A DNA stretch of 64,000 nucleotides from CAZEBW01 sp964510205. Its GTDB lineage: Bacteria; Chloroflexota; Anaerolineae; VGOG01. Numbering within the stretch: position 1 is the stretch's first letter; the number at the start of each line of letters is the position of its first letter. The notes below the pieces were generated by a model. That model was not told where the DNA came from, did not search any database, and saw only the letters and a program-made list of their open reading frames with translations. Shown piece by piece: positions 42,229 to 51,346 of this stretch. The translations under genes were made by a program, and so were the position numbers. The DNA is taken from positions 60,957 to 124,956 of the forward strand of contig CAZEBW010000002.1 of NCBI GenBank assembly GCA_964510205.1, in the 5' to 3' direction.

Positions 42229-42957
42229 TCATCTCTTGAGCACCAGGGGCAGGTAGACCCTGAATATCGTCAGCGTCGGCGTGGGGGTGATGGTGGGCGT
42301 AGGAGTTGGGGTTGATGTGCTGGTTGGAGTCGGTGTGTTGGTAGGCGTGGCCGTGGCCGTCGGCGTGGGCACGGTCACCGAACCTGGATTGGGGGACTCC
42401 TGCTCAATCCAATCCTCGGCGGTGTCGGTGTCCACGTTGGCCGGAGAGCGCTCCAGCGAATACCCAGCGGCGACATCGGGACAGGCAGGATCAAAGGCCG
42501 TCGTGTCTGTCCCATAGGACATCTGGTCAATGACCGTCCCCTCGCCATCCTTTAGGAGCAGCCGGTCGCCTGAGTTGCTCAGACCGTTGCCAATCCTGCC
42601 GTCGGCGACGAAGACGATATCGCCAGTAAAGCCAGGATAGCTCGTGTAGAAGTCTTCGGAAGCGGCGATGACCAGACAACCGCCAACAGGTATCGTCACC
42701 GTGGGAGAGATGACATCGGTGGACATGTTGTCGCTTATCGTCCAGTCAGTCATCTCTATAGGTGACGAAGCGCTGTTGTAAAGTTCGATCCACTCCTCAT
42801 CCGGCTCTGCGCCAAGGGGATCGTACAACACCTCGCTGATGAGGAGGGTGGGCGAGGAAGCCCGCGTGGGAAGAGAAAGATACAGCGTGGGGAACAAAGT
42901 CAGGACAAACAAGATCAACAGCATTGCGTTCGTGCGCTCCCTACCAGAAATCATCAT
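42229..42957 (-). CDS. Secreted lamin-tail-domain protein with YLPL tail
   Basis: 242 residues. AAGGAGGT before ATG 42957. Signal peptide (MLLILFVLTLFPTLYLSL). One lamin-tail domain (about 33-190: LLISEVLYDP, EEWIELYNS) nearly identical in several blocks to domain 1 of the upstream gene product at 38580 (SDNMSTDVISPTVT, IVFVADGRIGNGL). Then a PT linker and the terminal FRVYLPLVLKR. Probably arose by partial duplication of the neighbour. Lamin-tail domains in bacteria are commonly on secreted nucleases and surface proteins. Confidence 0.82.
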   Translation of the reverse strand: MMISGRERTNAMLLILFVLTLFPTLYLSLPTRASSPTLLISEVLYDPLGAEPDEEWIELYNSASSPIEMTDWTISDNMSTDVISPTVTIPVGGCLVIAASEDFYTSYPGFTGDIVFVADGRIGNGLSNSGDRLLLKDGEGTVIDQMSYGTDTTAFDPACPDVAAGYSLERSPANVDTDTAEDWIEQESPNPGSVTVPTPTATATPTNTPTPTSTSTPTPTPTITPTPTLTIFRVYLPLVLKR

Positions 42958-43096
42958 CGTACCTCCTTTTGCATTTGGTTAGTTATAGATTGACAAAGGG
43001 GAGACCACCGATAGGTAATTATATAGCATAATCATCGCTGATGCAAAAAGACCTCGCCAAGCAGGGCGCCTTTTTCCGTCGGTCCAAAAGCCAGGT

Positions 43097-43125
43097 TTGC
43101 ACAAGTAGCCTAAGCGTGGTAAAAT
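43097..43125 (+). promoter_or_regulatory. Sigma-70 promoter of the propeller-protein gene
   Basis: TTGCAC, 17 nt, TAAAAT (43120-43125), 48 nt before ATG 43173. Confidence 0.55.
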
Positions 43126-43172
43126 TAGGGGGCAGAGAAACGGATACTCTAACTCAGGAGAGGAGAATCTCT

Positions 43173-44489
43173 ATGACCAAGCCGACCATCAAAAGAGTCA
43201 CTGCCATACTCACCAGGGTGCTGTACTTCATCGTGGCCTCCGCGCTCCTGGTGGCTCTGCTGACCACCCTTGAGCGGGGATTCCCTCCCGGTCTTTTCAA
43301 CCGGCTGGCGCCCTCATCCCAGGCCGCCAACTTCCCCCAAGCTCAACCGGGCACTTGGGAGACCTACAACACCTCCAATTCTGGATTAGCGGCTGATTAC
43401 GTCTTGTCCATCGCTGTGGACGGAGAAGACGTCTGGTTCGGCACGAACCAGGGCGTCAGCAAATTCGACGGGACGAGCTGGACAACCTATAACACCTCAA
43501 ACTCACAGTTGATCTACAATCGCGTCACTGCCATCGCCGTAGACGCGGAGGGGAACAAGTGGTTCGGTACGCGCTGGGGGGCCAGCAAGTTCGATGGAGA
43601 GAACTGGACGACCTACGAAAACATCCGGTTTATCTCGGCCGTCGCTGTAGACCAAGAAGGGAACATCTGGTTCGGCACCAAGCTGACCGATGGGGCGGGA
43701 TACGGGGTCAGCAAGTTCGATGGAGGAAACTGGACGACCTATAATAAGTCAAGCGGGGCGCTAGCGTCTGACTCCGTCAACGCCATCGCCGCAGACCAAT
43801 CCGGCAACGTGTGGGTGGGCACCTCTACCGGCGGGGTGAGCAAATTCGATGGAGAGAACTGGACGACCTATAAAAAGTCCAATTCAGGGTTGGCCGACAA
43901 CCATATCCTGTCTATAGCGGTAGAGGGCGACGATGCGAAGTGGTTCGGAGGATGTCGCGACGGATATAACGAGTGGTGTGACCTCTTCATTTGCACTGCG
44001 GCTGCAGCGAGCCGATTCGATGGCGGATGGGCAACCTATAGCCCTACAGGCATGAAAGTCAAAGCCGTTGGCATAGACTGGCAAGGTAACAAGTGGTTCG
44101 GCACTGAAGATGCCGGGGTGAGCAGATTCGATGGAGAGAACTGGGCGACCTACGATACTTCAAACTCAGGTCTGGAGAGCAATAACATCACAGCCATCGC
44201 CACCGACAACGAGTGGAACATCTGGTTTGGCACCTGGGGGGGCGGGGTGAGCAAGTTTGGCCTGCCCGTTCCCACTCCCACACCCACGGCCACAGCAACG
44301 CCAACCCATACAGCGACGCCAACCCATACGCCGACGCCAACCCATACGCCGACACCAACGCCCACCGACACCCCAACGCCGACAGCAACCTACACACCGA
44401 CGCCAACCCATACGCCGACACCCACGCCGACGCCGACGCCATACAGGCTCTATTTGCCTCTCATCTTGAAAGCCTATAGCGAGAACTAA
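43173..44489 (+). CDS. Secreted beta-propeller protein (two-component-regulator propeller repeats) with YLPL tail
   Basis: 438 residues from ATG 43173, preceded by AGGAGAGGAG; the frame is open upstream to 43041 without a ribosome site. N-terminal hydrophobic signal/anchor about 12-33. Then about eight repeats of the form (N)(V/I)W(F/V)GT ... G(V/A)S(K/R)FDG ... W(T/A)TY, each 40-45 residues, as in the sensor domains of hybrid histidine kinases, but no kinase follows. PT linker about 370-425 and terminal YRLYLPLILK. Likely a surface-exposed binding protein. Confidence 0.85.
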   Translation: MTKPTIKRVTAILTRVLYFIVASALLVALLTTLERGFPPGLFNRLAPSSQAANFPQAQPGTWETYNTSNSGLAADYVLSIAVDGEDVWFGTNQGVSKFDGTSWTTYNTSNSQLIYNRVTAIAVDAEGNKWFGTRWGASKFDGENWTTYENIRFISAVAVDQEGNIWFGTKLTDGAGYGVSKFDGGNWTTYNKSSGALASDSVNAIAADQSGNVWVGTSTGGVSKFDGENWTTYKKSNSGLADNHILSIAVEGDDAKWFGGCRDGYNEWCDLFICTAAAASRFDGGWATYSPTGMKVKAVGIDWQGNKWFGTEDAGVSRFDGENWATYDTSNSGLESNNITAIATDNEWNIWFGTWGGGVSKFGLPVPTPTPTATATPTHTATPTHTPTPTHTPTPTPTDTPTPTATYTPTPTHTPTPTPTPTPYRLYLPLILKAYSEN

Positions 44490-44600
44490 AAACGCCCGAA
44501 CGAGCAGTGACCACTCCCCTTTCCTTTCCGAGAGAGCGATTAGCCTGAAGCCCCGTAGAGCTTGGCCCCTGGTTTCCTCTGGGGGGGAAGGAATTTCGGA

Positions 44601-46241
44601 ATGACGAGAAGCAGAGTTCTAACCGTAGCGGTCGCCCTGAGCCTTCTCTGGGCCGGGGCAGCCATGCCGTTTCATCATAATGATGTCACGGCGGCAGCTT
44701 CGATCGGCGAATTGGAGTTCGTGGGCTTCCCCAGCCAAATCGGGATCACGGGCGAGGAAGTCCAACTCGAAGGCTGGCTCAAGTTCAACCAAAAAGAAAA
44801 CGAATATGCCACGAGCATTCGCTTGTGGGTAACTGGGCATGATGGCCGAATTGAGCCAGCCTTCATAGCGGGACCGCTGTACGACGGGGATACAGCCTCC
44901 ATCACCGTCTACCTGGAAGGGGTGCCTGGAGAAGCGGTCCTGCACGCCGACGACATTCGATGCCCACGCGGCAGCTGGACCATTGAACTCACGCAGGCCA
45001 CGCCAACCAGCACCCCGACCGTGACGGACACCCCCACGCCGACCAGCACCTCAACCCCGACGCCAACGCCTACCCATACGCCTACCCCAACAAACACCCC
45101 CACGCCAACCCCTTGCCTCGACGCGTACGAACCGGACAACACTTGGCAGCAGGCGCGATTGATCGAGGTCAATGGAACGCCCCAATCACACAATTTCCAC
45201 ACGACCGATGACGTAGACTATGTGAAATTCGCTGCACAGCCTGACAACATCTATACCATCAGGACGCTGAATCTGAGCGCCAGCAACGATACGACCCTCA
45301 CCCTCTATGACACGGATGGTACCACGCAGCTAGACTACAGCGACGACGATCCCGAGAACCTTCCAGCCTCAAAAATCATCTGGCTGTGCACCACAGCGGG
45401 CACCTACTTCGTCAAGGCCGCGCCTTTTGGCTCGCAGATTGGGGGGTGCGACGTGACCTACGACCTCGAGATCAGCGCTGCGCCAGTTCCTACGCCAACG
45501 CCGACAGTGACCAATACGCCCACCCCAACCTCCACCCCGACGCCGACAAACACGCCCACACCGACCGCGACCAATACGCCCACCCCTGAAGTCACTCCAG
45601 CCTCGGTGGAGAAATGTTATTGCTGTTCCGCGGGGGACAAAATCTACCGCATTGACGCCTCGCTCTTCTCTGGATACTTGACCGACTCGGCCACCGATTC
45701 CCCCCTCATCCATGTGACCTCTCCACCCGCCCCCTGGGGGTGGAATCAACCATACTTCGAGCCCGATAACTCCTGGAAGACGGGCACAGAGGTCTGGTGG
45801 GACTTCTGGACCACCGACTATTGGGTTCCTTTGCCCAGCGGTTGTAGACCCATTGGCCTGCGGGATGACAGTGGGAACCAAGAAAGCATTAACGGGACGA
45901 CCCACCTGTATAGGCACGTTTTCACGCTCTTCGCCCCTTACTCAGGTATGCAGGTGGAAGACGCCGTCTTGGAGATGTGGAGCGATAACAAGACGGAGTG
46001 GTGGTGGCAGGGTACCTCTGTCTCGTATGATAGGCAGGGATATATCGGCCAGGTTGATCTTTTCCCCGGTCATATCGCTCCCTACGGCGGCACCTACGTC
46101 CTGGGCATCCAGAACAGCAACGACTACGTTTCTCTCGAATACAACCCGCAGGGGACGGCCTGCCGTCTATGTGTCACCTGGGCTATCCCCAGCGGACCCA
46201 CCCAAATCTACCTGCCCCTTATCTTCAAGACGCGTCCATGA
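44601..46241 (+). CDS. Secreted PPC-domain protein with YLPL tail
   Basis: 546 residues; ATG 44601 chosen (AAGGA 8 nt upstream, signal peptide starts there). Signal about 1-33. Domain A about 36-135 (SIGELEFVGFPSQIGI ... RCPRGSWTIEL) is shared with 46486. PT linker; pre-peptidase C-terminal domain about 170-290 (DAYEPDNTWQQARLI, DDVDYVKFAAQ, TYFVKAAP). Second PT linker; domain C about 335-530 (CYCCSAGDKIYRIDASLF, AVLEMWSDNKTEWWWQG), shared with 46486. Terminal IYLPLIFK. Adhesion or substrate binding is likely; no catalytic motif. Confidence 0.8.
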   Translation: MTRSRVLTVAVALSLLWAGAAMPFHHNDVTAAASIGELEFVGFPSQIGITGEEVQLEGWLKFNQKENEYATSIRLWVTGHDGRIEPAFIAGPLYDGDTASITVYLEGVPGEAVLHADDIRCPRGSWTIELTQATPTSTPTVTDTPTPTSTSTPTPTPTHTPTPTNTPTPTPCLDAYEPDNTWQQARLIEVNGTPQSHNFHTTDDVDYVKFAAQPDNIYTIRTLNLSASNDTTLTLYDTDGTTQLDYSDDDPENLPASKIIWLCTTAGTYFVKAAPFGSQIGGCDVTYDLEISAAPVPTPTPTVTNTPTPTSTPTPTNTPTPTATNTPTPEVTPASVEKCYCCSAGDKIYRIDASLFSGYLTDSATDSPLIHVTSPPAPWGWNQPYFEPDNSWKTGTEVWWDFWTTDYWVPLPSGCRPIGLRDDSGNQESINGTTHLYRHVFTLFAPYSGMQVEDAVLEMWSDNKTEWWWQGTSVSYDRQGYIGQVDLFPGHIAPYGGTYVLGIQNSNDYVSLEYNPQGTACRLCVTWAIPSGPTQIYLPLIFKTRP

Positions 46242-46283
46242 GGGAGCCGCCAGGAGCACGCCGTGGTAGCCCGGAGCGCCCCA

Positions 46284-46490
46284 CGGTTGTCCGTTCCTTT
46301 CACTTCGCCGCAAAGGACGTAGAGATGAATTCCCTGATCGTCATCAGGAGAAAGGAGCTTCAGCCATAACAAGATCCCACCCAGGCACAAGATAACGTTA
46401 CTCGCGTTGTCCACTCCTATCACCTCGTCGGAAAGGATGTGGAAATTAGTTCCCTGATTCTCGTCGGGGGAAGGGAGATTCAGCAATGAA
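46284..46490 (+). promoter_or_regulatory. Imperfect tandem duplication of the 5' leader of the 46486 gene
   Basis: About 85 nt at 46284-46370 and 46404-46490 align over their whole length at 120-nt spacing (GTTGTCC, TCAC-TCG-CG-AAAGGA, TTCCCTGAT, AGGAG or AGGGAG, TTCAGC). The second copy ends at the real ATG; the first ends at CAGCCATAA. In the first copy TCCTTT/AAAGGA and CTGAT/ATCAG can form hairpins. Confidence 0.55.
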
Positions 46491-47784
46491 AAATCTTAAA
46501 TTTCTAGCGGTAACATTGGTGATTGCCCTAAGCCCTCTCTGGGTCTGGACGATAATGCCGTTTCATCCTAATGACGTCACGGCGGCGGCTTTGGTTTCAA
46601 TCGGCGAATTGGAGTTCGTGGGCTTCCCCAGCGAAATTGGCGTCACCGGCGAGGAAGTCCAACTCCAGGGCTGGCTCAAGTTCAACCAAAAAGAACACAC
46701 GTACGCCAAGAGCATTCGCTTGTGGGTAACCGGCCACCAGGGGCGAATTGAGCCGTCCTACATAGCGGGGCCGCTGTACGATGGGGAGAAGGTTCCCATC
46801 ACCGCTTATCTCCAAGGGGCTCCCGGAGAGGCCACGCTGCACGCCGACGACCTTCGATGCCCTCGCGGCAGTTGGACCATCCAGCTCGCGCCGGCCACGC
46901 CGACGCACACGCCCACGGTAACGAACACCCCCACGCCGACCAGCACGCCAACACCTACAGCAACACCCACCCACACAGCTACCTCCACCCCCACTCCGAC
47001 GAGCACGCCCACTGCTACCTCTACGTCAACCAGCACGCCCACCTCCACGGCCACAGCGACAGCAACCCCCACGTCCACAGTGACGCCCACATTCACACCG
47101 ACCCCGGTGGTGAAGTGCTATTGCTGTTCCCCTGGAGGGGATCTCATCTACCGAGTTGATGCCTCGGCCTTCTCCGGCTACACGACCACAGATGCCGACG
47201 AGTCCCCCCTGATCCGCATCACTTCTCCGCCAGCCCCCGTGGGGTGGAATCAACCGGACTTCGTGCCCGATGCCTCCTGGCATCCCAGCTCACCGGTCTG
47301 GTCACCGTTCTGGGCCGTTTCTCCTTGGTGCCCCTTGCCCGGCGGCTGCAGCCCCGAAAAAGGGATACTGCCCAGCGGCTGCAACGTCATGGGTCTGCGC
47401 GACGAGAATGACGACCCAGAGGCTGTGAACGGGACAAGTCACTTGATTCGCCAATCTTTTACTTTCCCCCCTCCTGGAGCGTGTATGCGGGTGACAAGCG
47501 CGGTCCTGGAGATGTGGAGCGACAACAAAACAGAGTGGTGGTGGCAAGGTGCTTCTGTTTCGTACGACAAACAGGGGAATCCAGATCCAGTCGAGCTTTT
47601 CCCCAGCCATGTTGGGCGCTATGGCGGAAATTACGTCCTGGCCATCCACAACAGCAACGACTACATGTGTCCCGATGATGATAGCAACTGCAACCCACAC
47701 GGGACGGCTTGCCGCATCTGCATCAGTTGGAATGTCACAGAAACCTGTTTCCCCATCTACCTACCAATGATCTTCAAGCCATAG
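46486..47784 (+). CDS. Secreted paralogue of the 44601 protein without PPC domain, YLPL tail
   Basis: 432 residues. GAAGGGAG upstream of ATG. Signal about 1-30 with AAALVS. Domain A about 35-135 and domain C about 205-415 match those of the preceding protein in most positions (GEEVQLQGWLKFNQKE, AVLEMWSDNKTEWWWQG, GTACRICISW), joined by a PT linker but lacking the PPC domain. Terminal IYLPMIFKP. The pair is a tandem duplication followed by domain gain or loss. Confidence 0.8.
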   Translation: MKNLKFLAVTLVIALSPLWVWTIMPFHPNDVTAAALVSIGELEFVGFPSEIGVTGEEVQLQGWLKFNQKEHTYAKSIRLWVTGHQGRIEPSYIAGPLYDGEKVPITAYLQGAPGEATLHADDLRCPRGSWTIQLAPATPTHTPTVTNTPTPTSTPTPTATPTHTATSTPTPTSTPTATSTSTSTPTSTATATATPTSTVTPTFTPTPVVKCYCCSPGGDLIYRVDASAFSGYTTTDADESPLIRITSPPAPVGWNQPDFVPDASWHPSSPVWSPFWAVSPWCPLPGGCSPEKGILPSGCNVMGLRDENDDPEAVNGTSHLIRQSFTFPPPGACMRVTSAVLEMWSDNKTEWWWQGASVSYDKQGNPDPVELFPSHVGRYGGNYVLAIHNSNDYMCPDDDSNCNPHGTACRICISWNVTETCFPIYLPMIFKP

Positions 47785-47809
47785 CTACCAGAAATGAGCC
47801 TCTAAAAGA

Positions 47810-47846
47810 GAAGCCACCTGCGTGGTCAATGAATGCAGGTGGCTTC
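47810..47846. terminator. Bidirectional terminator between convergent genes
   Basis: GAAGCCACCTGC (47810-47821) pairs perfectly with GCAGGTGGCTTC (47835-47846). A TCTTTTA run follows on the minus strand and a shorter CGTTT on the plus strand. Confidence 0.8.
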
Positions 47847-47881
47847 CGTTTCTCATCCTCTGTCCAAACGAAGGGCATCTC

Positions 47882-49087
47882 TCAGCGAAGCGAATCGTAT
47901 ATCCCCATGATCTGTCGCCCCGCCTGCTCCCAGGAATAGCGCTCTATCGCCCGCTGCCGCAAGCCCGCTCCCAGAGCGGCAGCCCGCCCCTCGTCTGCCA
48001 GGACCGATCCCAAAGCCTCGGCCAAAGCCGAGGCGCTGCCCTTTTCGGCGTAGACGCCCCAATCGCCCAGGTACTCGCGGCTGACGGCGGTGTCGAAGGC
48101 CACGGTGGGTAGAGCCAGGGCCATGTAGTTCAACAGCTTGCCGCTGCCCTCGGTGGCCGAAATCTTGGCAGAGACTGCCACATCGCCCAGGGCCAGGTAA
48201 CGCGGCGCCAACTGATAGGGGATTTTGCCGGTAAAAGTGACGTGATCGGCCAGGCCCAAGCTGTGCGCGTAAGCCCGATACTCCTCCTCGCCCGGAAAGC
48301 CCATGATCAGGAAATGGACGTCGGGCTGCGTCTCGACCAAACGCGCCGCGGCTTGGATCAACAGGGGAGTGCCCTGATACTCGGCCAGCAGGCCCAGATA
48401 GGCCACGACCTTACGCTGCGGGGGGATGCCCAACCGAGCTTTCAGGCCAAGTCGCTCCTCCTCGGTGAGGGCATCGGGCCGGAAGGTGTCGGTGTTGACG
48501 CAATCGGGCACGATGTGGATACGGTCGGGTTTGCAGCGAAAATCGTTTATCAGCAAATCCGCCGCATGTTGGGAGCTGGTGATGATGGCCGGGGGAAGTC
48601 GGTCAATGACTTGCTCCAGCCAGCGCACAGGCCCGTAGAGAGCTCCATCGGGGTTCAGGAAGTGGTGGTCAAGCATCTCGCCCGTCATGCTGCCCTGAAA
48701 GTCAAACACCGAGGGCACGCCCAGCAGCTTGCCCAGCACGTAGCCGATCAAAGCGCCCTCGTGCAGGTGGGCGTGGATGACGTCGGGCCTCTGCCGCAGA
48801 CCCACTTGCAGCGATTTGAGGGAGAGGAGAGCGTCGAAGACCAGCTTATGCCTGGAGCACCCCACCTCGTAGTCGTGCCGCCAGGGGATGGGCCGCGTGC
48901 GCTCGATAGTTAGGCCATCCAGGTCCCGCCCCTTGTAATAGGTGACGATGGTGACCCGGTTGTTCAGCTCCATCAGGGCTATGGCCTCTTCTAGAATCCT
49001 GACATGGCATCCATATGAGTTAAAGAAACTCGTCGGAGCAATCATGAGAACGTTGTAAGTTCGCCTAGCCATCAGCGCTTTTTCCAT
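47882..49087 (-). CDS. GT4-family glycosyltransferase
   Basis: 401 residues, GT-B fold. N-terminal domain with GCHVRILEEAIAL and DVIHAHLHEGALIGYVLGKLLGVPSVFDFQGS. Donor domain from about 215: RKVVAYLGLLAEYQGTPLLI, FLIMGFPGEEEYR, VTFTGKIPYQLAPRYL, SGKLLNYMALALPTVAFD, close to the usual E(X)7E position though the first acidic residue is in ATEGSG. Last gene of the minus-strand run from 57912. ATG 49087 lacks a clear ribosome site; ATG 49072 is possible. Confidence 0.88.
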   Translation of the reverse strand: MEKALMARRTYNVLMIAPTSFFNSYGCHVRILEEAIALMELNNRVTIVTYYKGRDLDGLTIERTRPIPWRHDYEVGCSRHKLVFDALLSLKSLQVGLRQRPDVIHAHLHEGALIGYVLGKLLGVPSVFDFQGSMTGEMLDHHFLNPDGALYGPVRWLEQVIDRLPPAIITSSQHAADLLINDFRCKPDRIHIVPDCVNTDTFRPDALTEEERLGLKARLGIPPQRKVVAYLGLLAEYQGTPLLIQAAARLVETQPDVHFLIMGFPGEEEYRAYAHSLGLADHVTFTGKIPYQLAPRYLALGDVAVSAKISATEGSGKLLNYMALALPTVAFDTAVSREYLGDWGVYAEKGSASALAEALGSVLADEGRAAALGAGLRQRAIERYSWEQAGRQIMGIYDSLR

Positions 49088-49118
49088 CTTTGTTGTTGAC
49101 CTGGCCCCCGATCATCGT

Positions 49119-51335
49119 TCATCCTCTTACCAGCACTTCCCGCAGCAAAACCCTGTCCTCAGGTAGCCGTTTTCCTCCAACGAAAGCGGGCAAGCGCTCT
49201 CCTGTGGTCAACAGGTATAGCCCTACTTCTAAACGGTACGTGCCTGGAGGCATATCAGGTTTTAGCGTCATTTCGTATTCGTCCTTAACCACTTCATCTA
49301 TATCCCAGATTGAGGTGGGGTAGTTGCCGCTCTGGGGCTGGCTATCACGCTGGGCTGCAATTTGGCTCTCTTCGTCAAGCAGGTGGACAAAGATAGTGTA
49401 ATCCTCGTCCATCTCTGCCTGGCCCTGGAAATATAGTGTCAGATATAGGGTCTTCCCGGCCTTAATTGTCTCCTGTGGTAAGTCGTAGCCAATCAAGACT
49501 ATCTTGTCAGCGAAGTTCACTTGCAGAGGGTACTGAGGACTGTAACATGGAGGCTTCGCAGGGGCGATCTTGATGGGTACGAGTCCGAAATGGTCTCCGA
49601 TGAGTTGCCCTTCAGCGCTGTAGGCCGGCAAGCGGCTGCTCATCTCGCCCCACGGATAGAAGCCAACGATGACGGTTCCCTGACTTGGGGCGGCCTCCTG
49701 CGAGATCGGGATCTCGTACTCATCGCGGAAAACTTCACCCAGCTTCCACAGCAACGTCGAATACCTACCCCCATAGGGAACTGCATCCAATCGGCCCACT
49801 ACCTGACCATCTCGGCCGAGGATGTGTATGAAGAGGGCGTAGCTGCGATCCATCTTGGTCAGGGCTTTCCAGTAAAAGGCTAAGCGCACGCTCTCCCCGG
49901 CCTTAGGCGCTCGTGGATTTAATTCGTATCCGACCAGCTCTATCTTCCCATCGAAGTTGATGTGGACAGGGTTACCGATGGAATGCATGACCGTAGACCC
50001 CAAAGTCGGCGGATGGTCATAGGCAGGTATTATGAATCTGAAGGGGCAAATAGCTGCCAACAGAAACAGACCTGCGCTCACGACACTGGCGGGAAGCCAA
50101 GTATGGCTGGCAGGAGCGAGCTGGGCCAGCCCGACGAAGAGCAAGATAGAGATTGAGGAGATAGCCGGAAAGAGGAGACGGCCTTGGTTACTCACCCCAA
50201 AGATTTGCATCCACCTGACCAACGAGGCAAAAACTGATATTGCCCATAAAAATAGAATGGAGAGGCCAAGCGCTGTGGATCTAGCAAGGCTTCTACGCTT
50301 CCACTGCCTCACCGCTAAAATCGCCCAGCCAACCAAGGCGATACAACTCATGAAGTCTAAGACCTCGTATAAGGGGGGATCCAGCAAGATACCATAGCCA
50401 AAGACCGCCCAAAACGATTTCCGTAACCATTGAGCATAGCTTAAAGCCTCCATAAAACTGCGCTGCTGGGTTCGAAGAAGGGGGGCAGACATCTCTAACA
50501 TTGTCTGCCAAGCTAATGGGTGATCGTAGAGAGCCCAATTGCGCAAGTACCACCAGCCGGAAACGACAAAGGCCACTGCGATGGCGCTCATGCCATAGAT
50601 AAGGACTCTCAAAGAGCGCTGATGATAAGCAAGGAGAGCCAAGACAGCCAATGTCAACGGTAGCAGAGCCAGGGCGCTCACCTTGGCCAAAAAGGCTAGG
50701 CCGAGCAAGAGGCCCAGGATTACAAAATCCCTCATCTGTGCATTTCGCTTCAACAGACGAAGGAGCACGAGTAATACAAGCGATGACAGAGCTATTACCA
50801 AATTGTCGTTGTTGATGACCCCGCTGATGAAGAGGAACTGCGGGTTAAAGGCATTAATGGCAGCAGCGCCGATGGCTATCCACTTCTGGCCGGGAAACAA
50901 TTCTAAGGCGATTAAACCGGTAGCTGTAACGGTCACGGCCCCCATCAACGTGGAGAGGAAGCGAACAATGTGCATGGCTAAGGCCGCCCGCCGATAAGGG
51001 AAACTCTCTGCTGAGGTATGATAGATCACGTTCATACCGCCGCCTCCCCCATCCCGGTGGGAGTTCACCCATTCGAGCTCTCTTGCATTATCAGTATCAA
51101 TCCAAAAGGTAGCCAACGCTCCAAGGATATAGTAGAGAGGTGGCTGCCAGCCCTCATGCCCCACCCAATTCCCCCCGGGCTCGAACATTGGTAAACTATG
51201 TCCATCGGCGAGATGCTTGACATAGCGATAGTGATCACCTTCATCAGGAGCCTCAAAGAGCGGAGTGGTCACGTTATATACCGTCGCCAGCGTGACAAAA
51301 GTCGCCAAGATCAAGGCCAACCAGCGATGCTCCAT
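49119..51335 (-). CDS. DUF2142-like GT-C membrane protein with two C-terminal beta modules
   Basis: 738 residues. First external loop TTPLFEAPDEGDHYRYVKHL and GHEGWQPPLYYILGAL are the signature of DUF2142-type GT-C proteins; about 11-12 helices to residue 440. Two beta modules follow (about 455-590 and 600-735), each with (L/I)(V/I)GYxL, (A/L)FYWKA- or LYFQG-like, YxxFxHxL and a (G)(E/D)(V)(F/V)(R/K)DEYE block. The same module occurs three times in the next upstream protein. Probably adds sugar from a lipid donor at the outer face; the modules may bind glycan. Confidence 0.78.
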   Translation of the reverse strand: MEHRWLALILATFVTLATVYNVTTPLFEAPDEGDHYRYVKHLADGHSLPMFEPGGNWVGHEGWQPPLYYILGALATFWIDTDNARELEWVNSHRDGGGGGMNVIYHTSAESFPYRRAALAMHIVRFLSTLMGAVTVTATGLIALELFPGQKWIAIGAAAINAFNPQFLFISGVINNDNLVIALSSLVLLVLLRLLKRNAQMRDFVILGLLLGLAFLAKVSALALLPLTLAVLALLAYHQRSLRVLIYGMSAIAVAFVVSGWWYLRNWALYDHPLAWQTMLEMSAPLLRTQQRSFMEALSYAQWLRKSFWAVFGYGILLDPPLYEVLDFMSCIALVGWAILAVRQWKRRSLARSTALGLSILFLWAISVFASLVRWMQIFGVSNQGRLLFPAISSISILLFVGLAQLAPASHTWLPASVVSAGLFLLAAICPFRFIIPAYDHPPTLGSTVMHSIGNPVHINFDGKIELVGYELNPRAPKAGESVRLAFYWKALTKMDRSYALFIHILGRDGQVVGRLDAVPYGGRYSTLLWKLGEVFRDEYEIPISQEAAPSQGTVIVGFYPWGEMSSRLPAYSAEGQLIGDHFGLVPIKIAPAKPPCYSPQYPLQVNFADKIVLIGYDLPQETIKAGKTLYLTLYFQGQAEMDEDYTIFVHLLDEESQIAAQRDSQPQSGNYPTSIWDIDEVVKDEYEMTLKPDMPPGTYRLEVGLYLLTTGERLPAFVGGKRLPEDRVLLREVLVRG

Positions 51336-51346
51336 GATCTGCTCTC

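Noticed and set aside
42961..43040. Divergent promoter with TTGACA near 42989
   Set aside because: No -10 at acceptable spacing in either direction.
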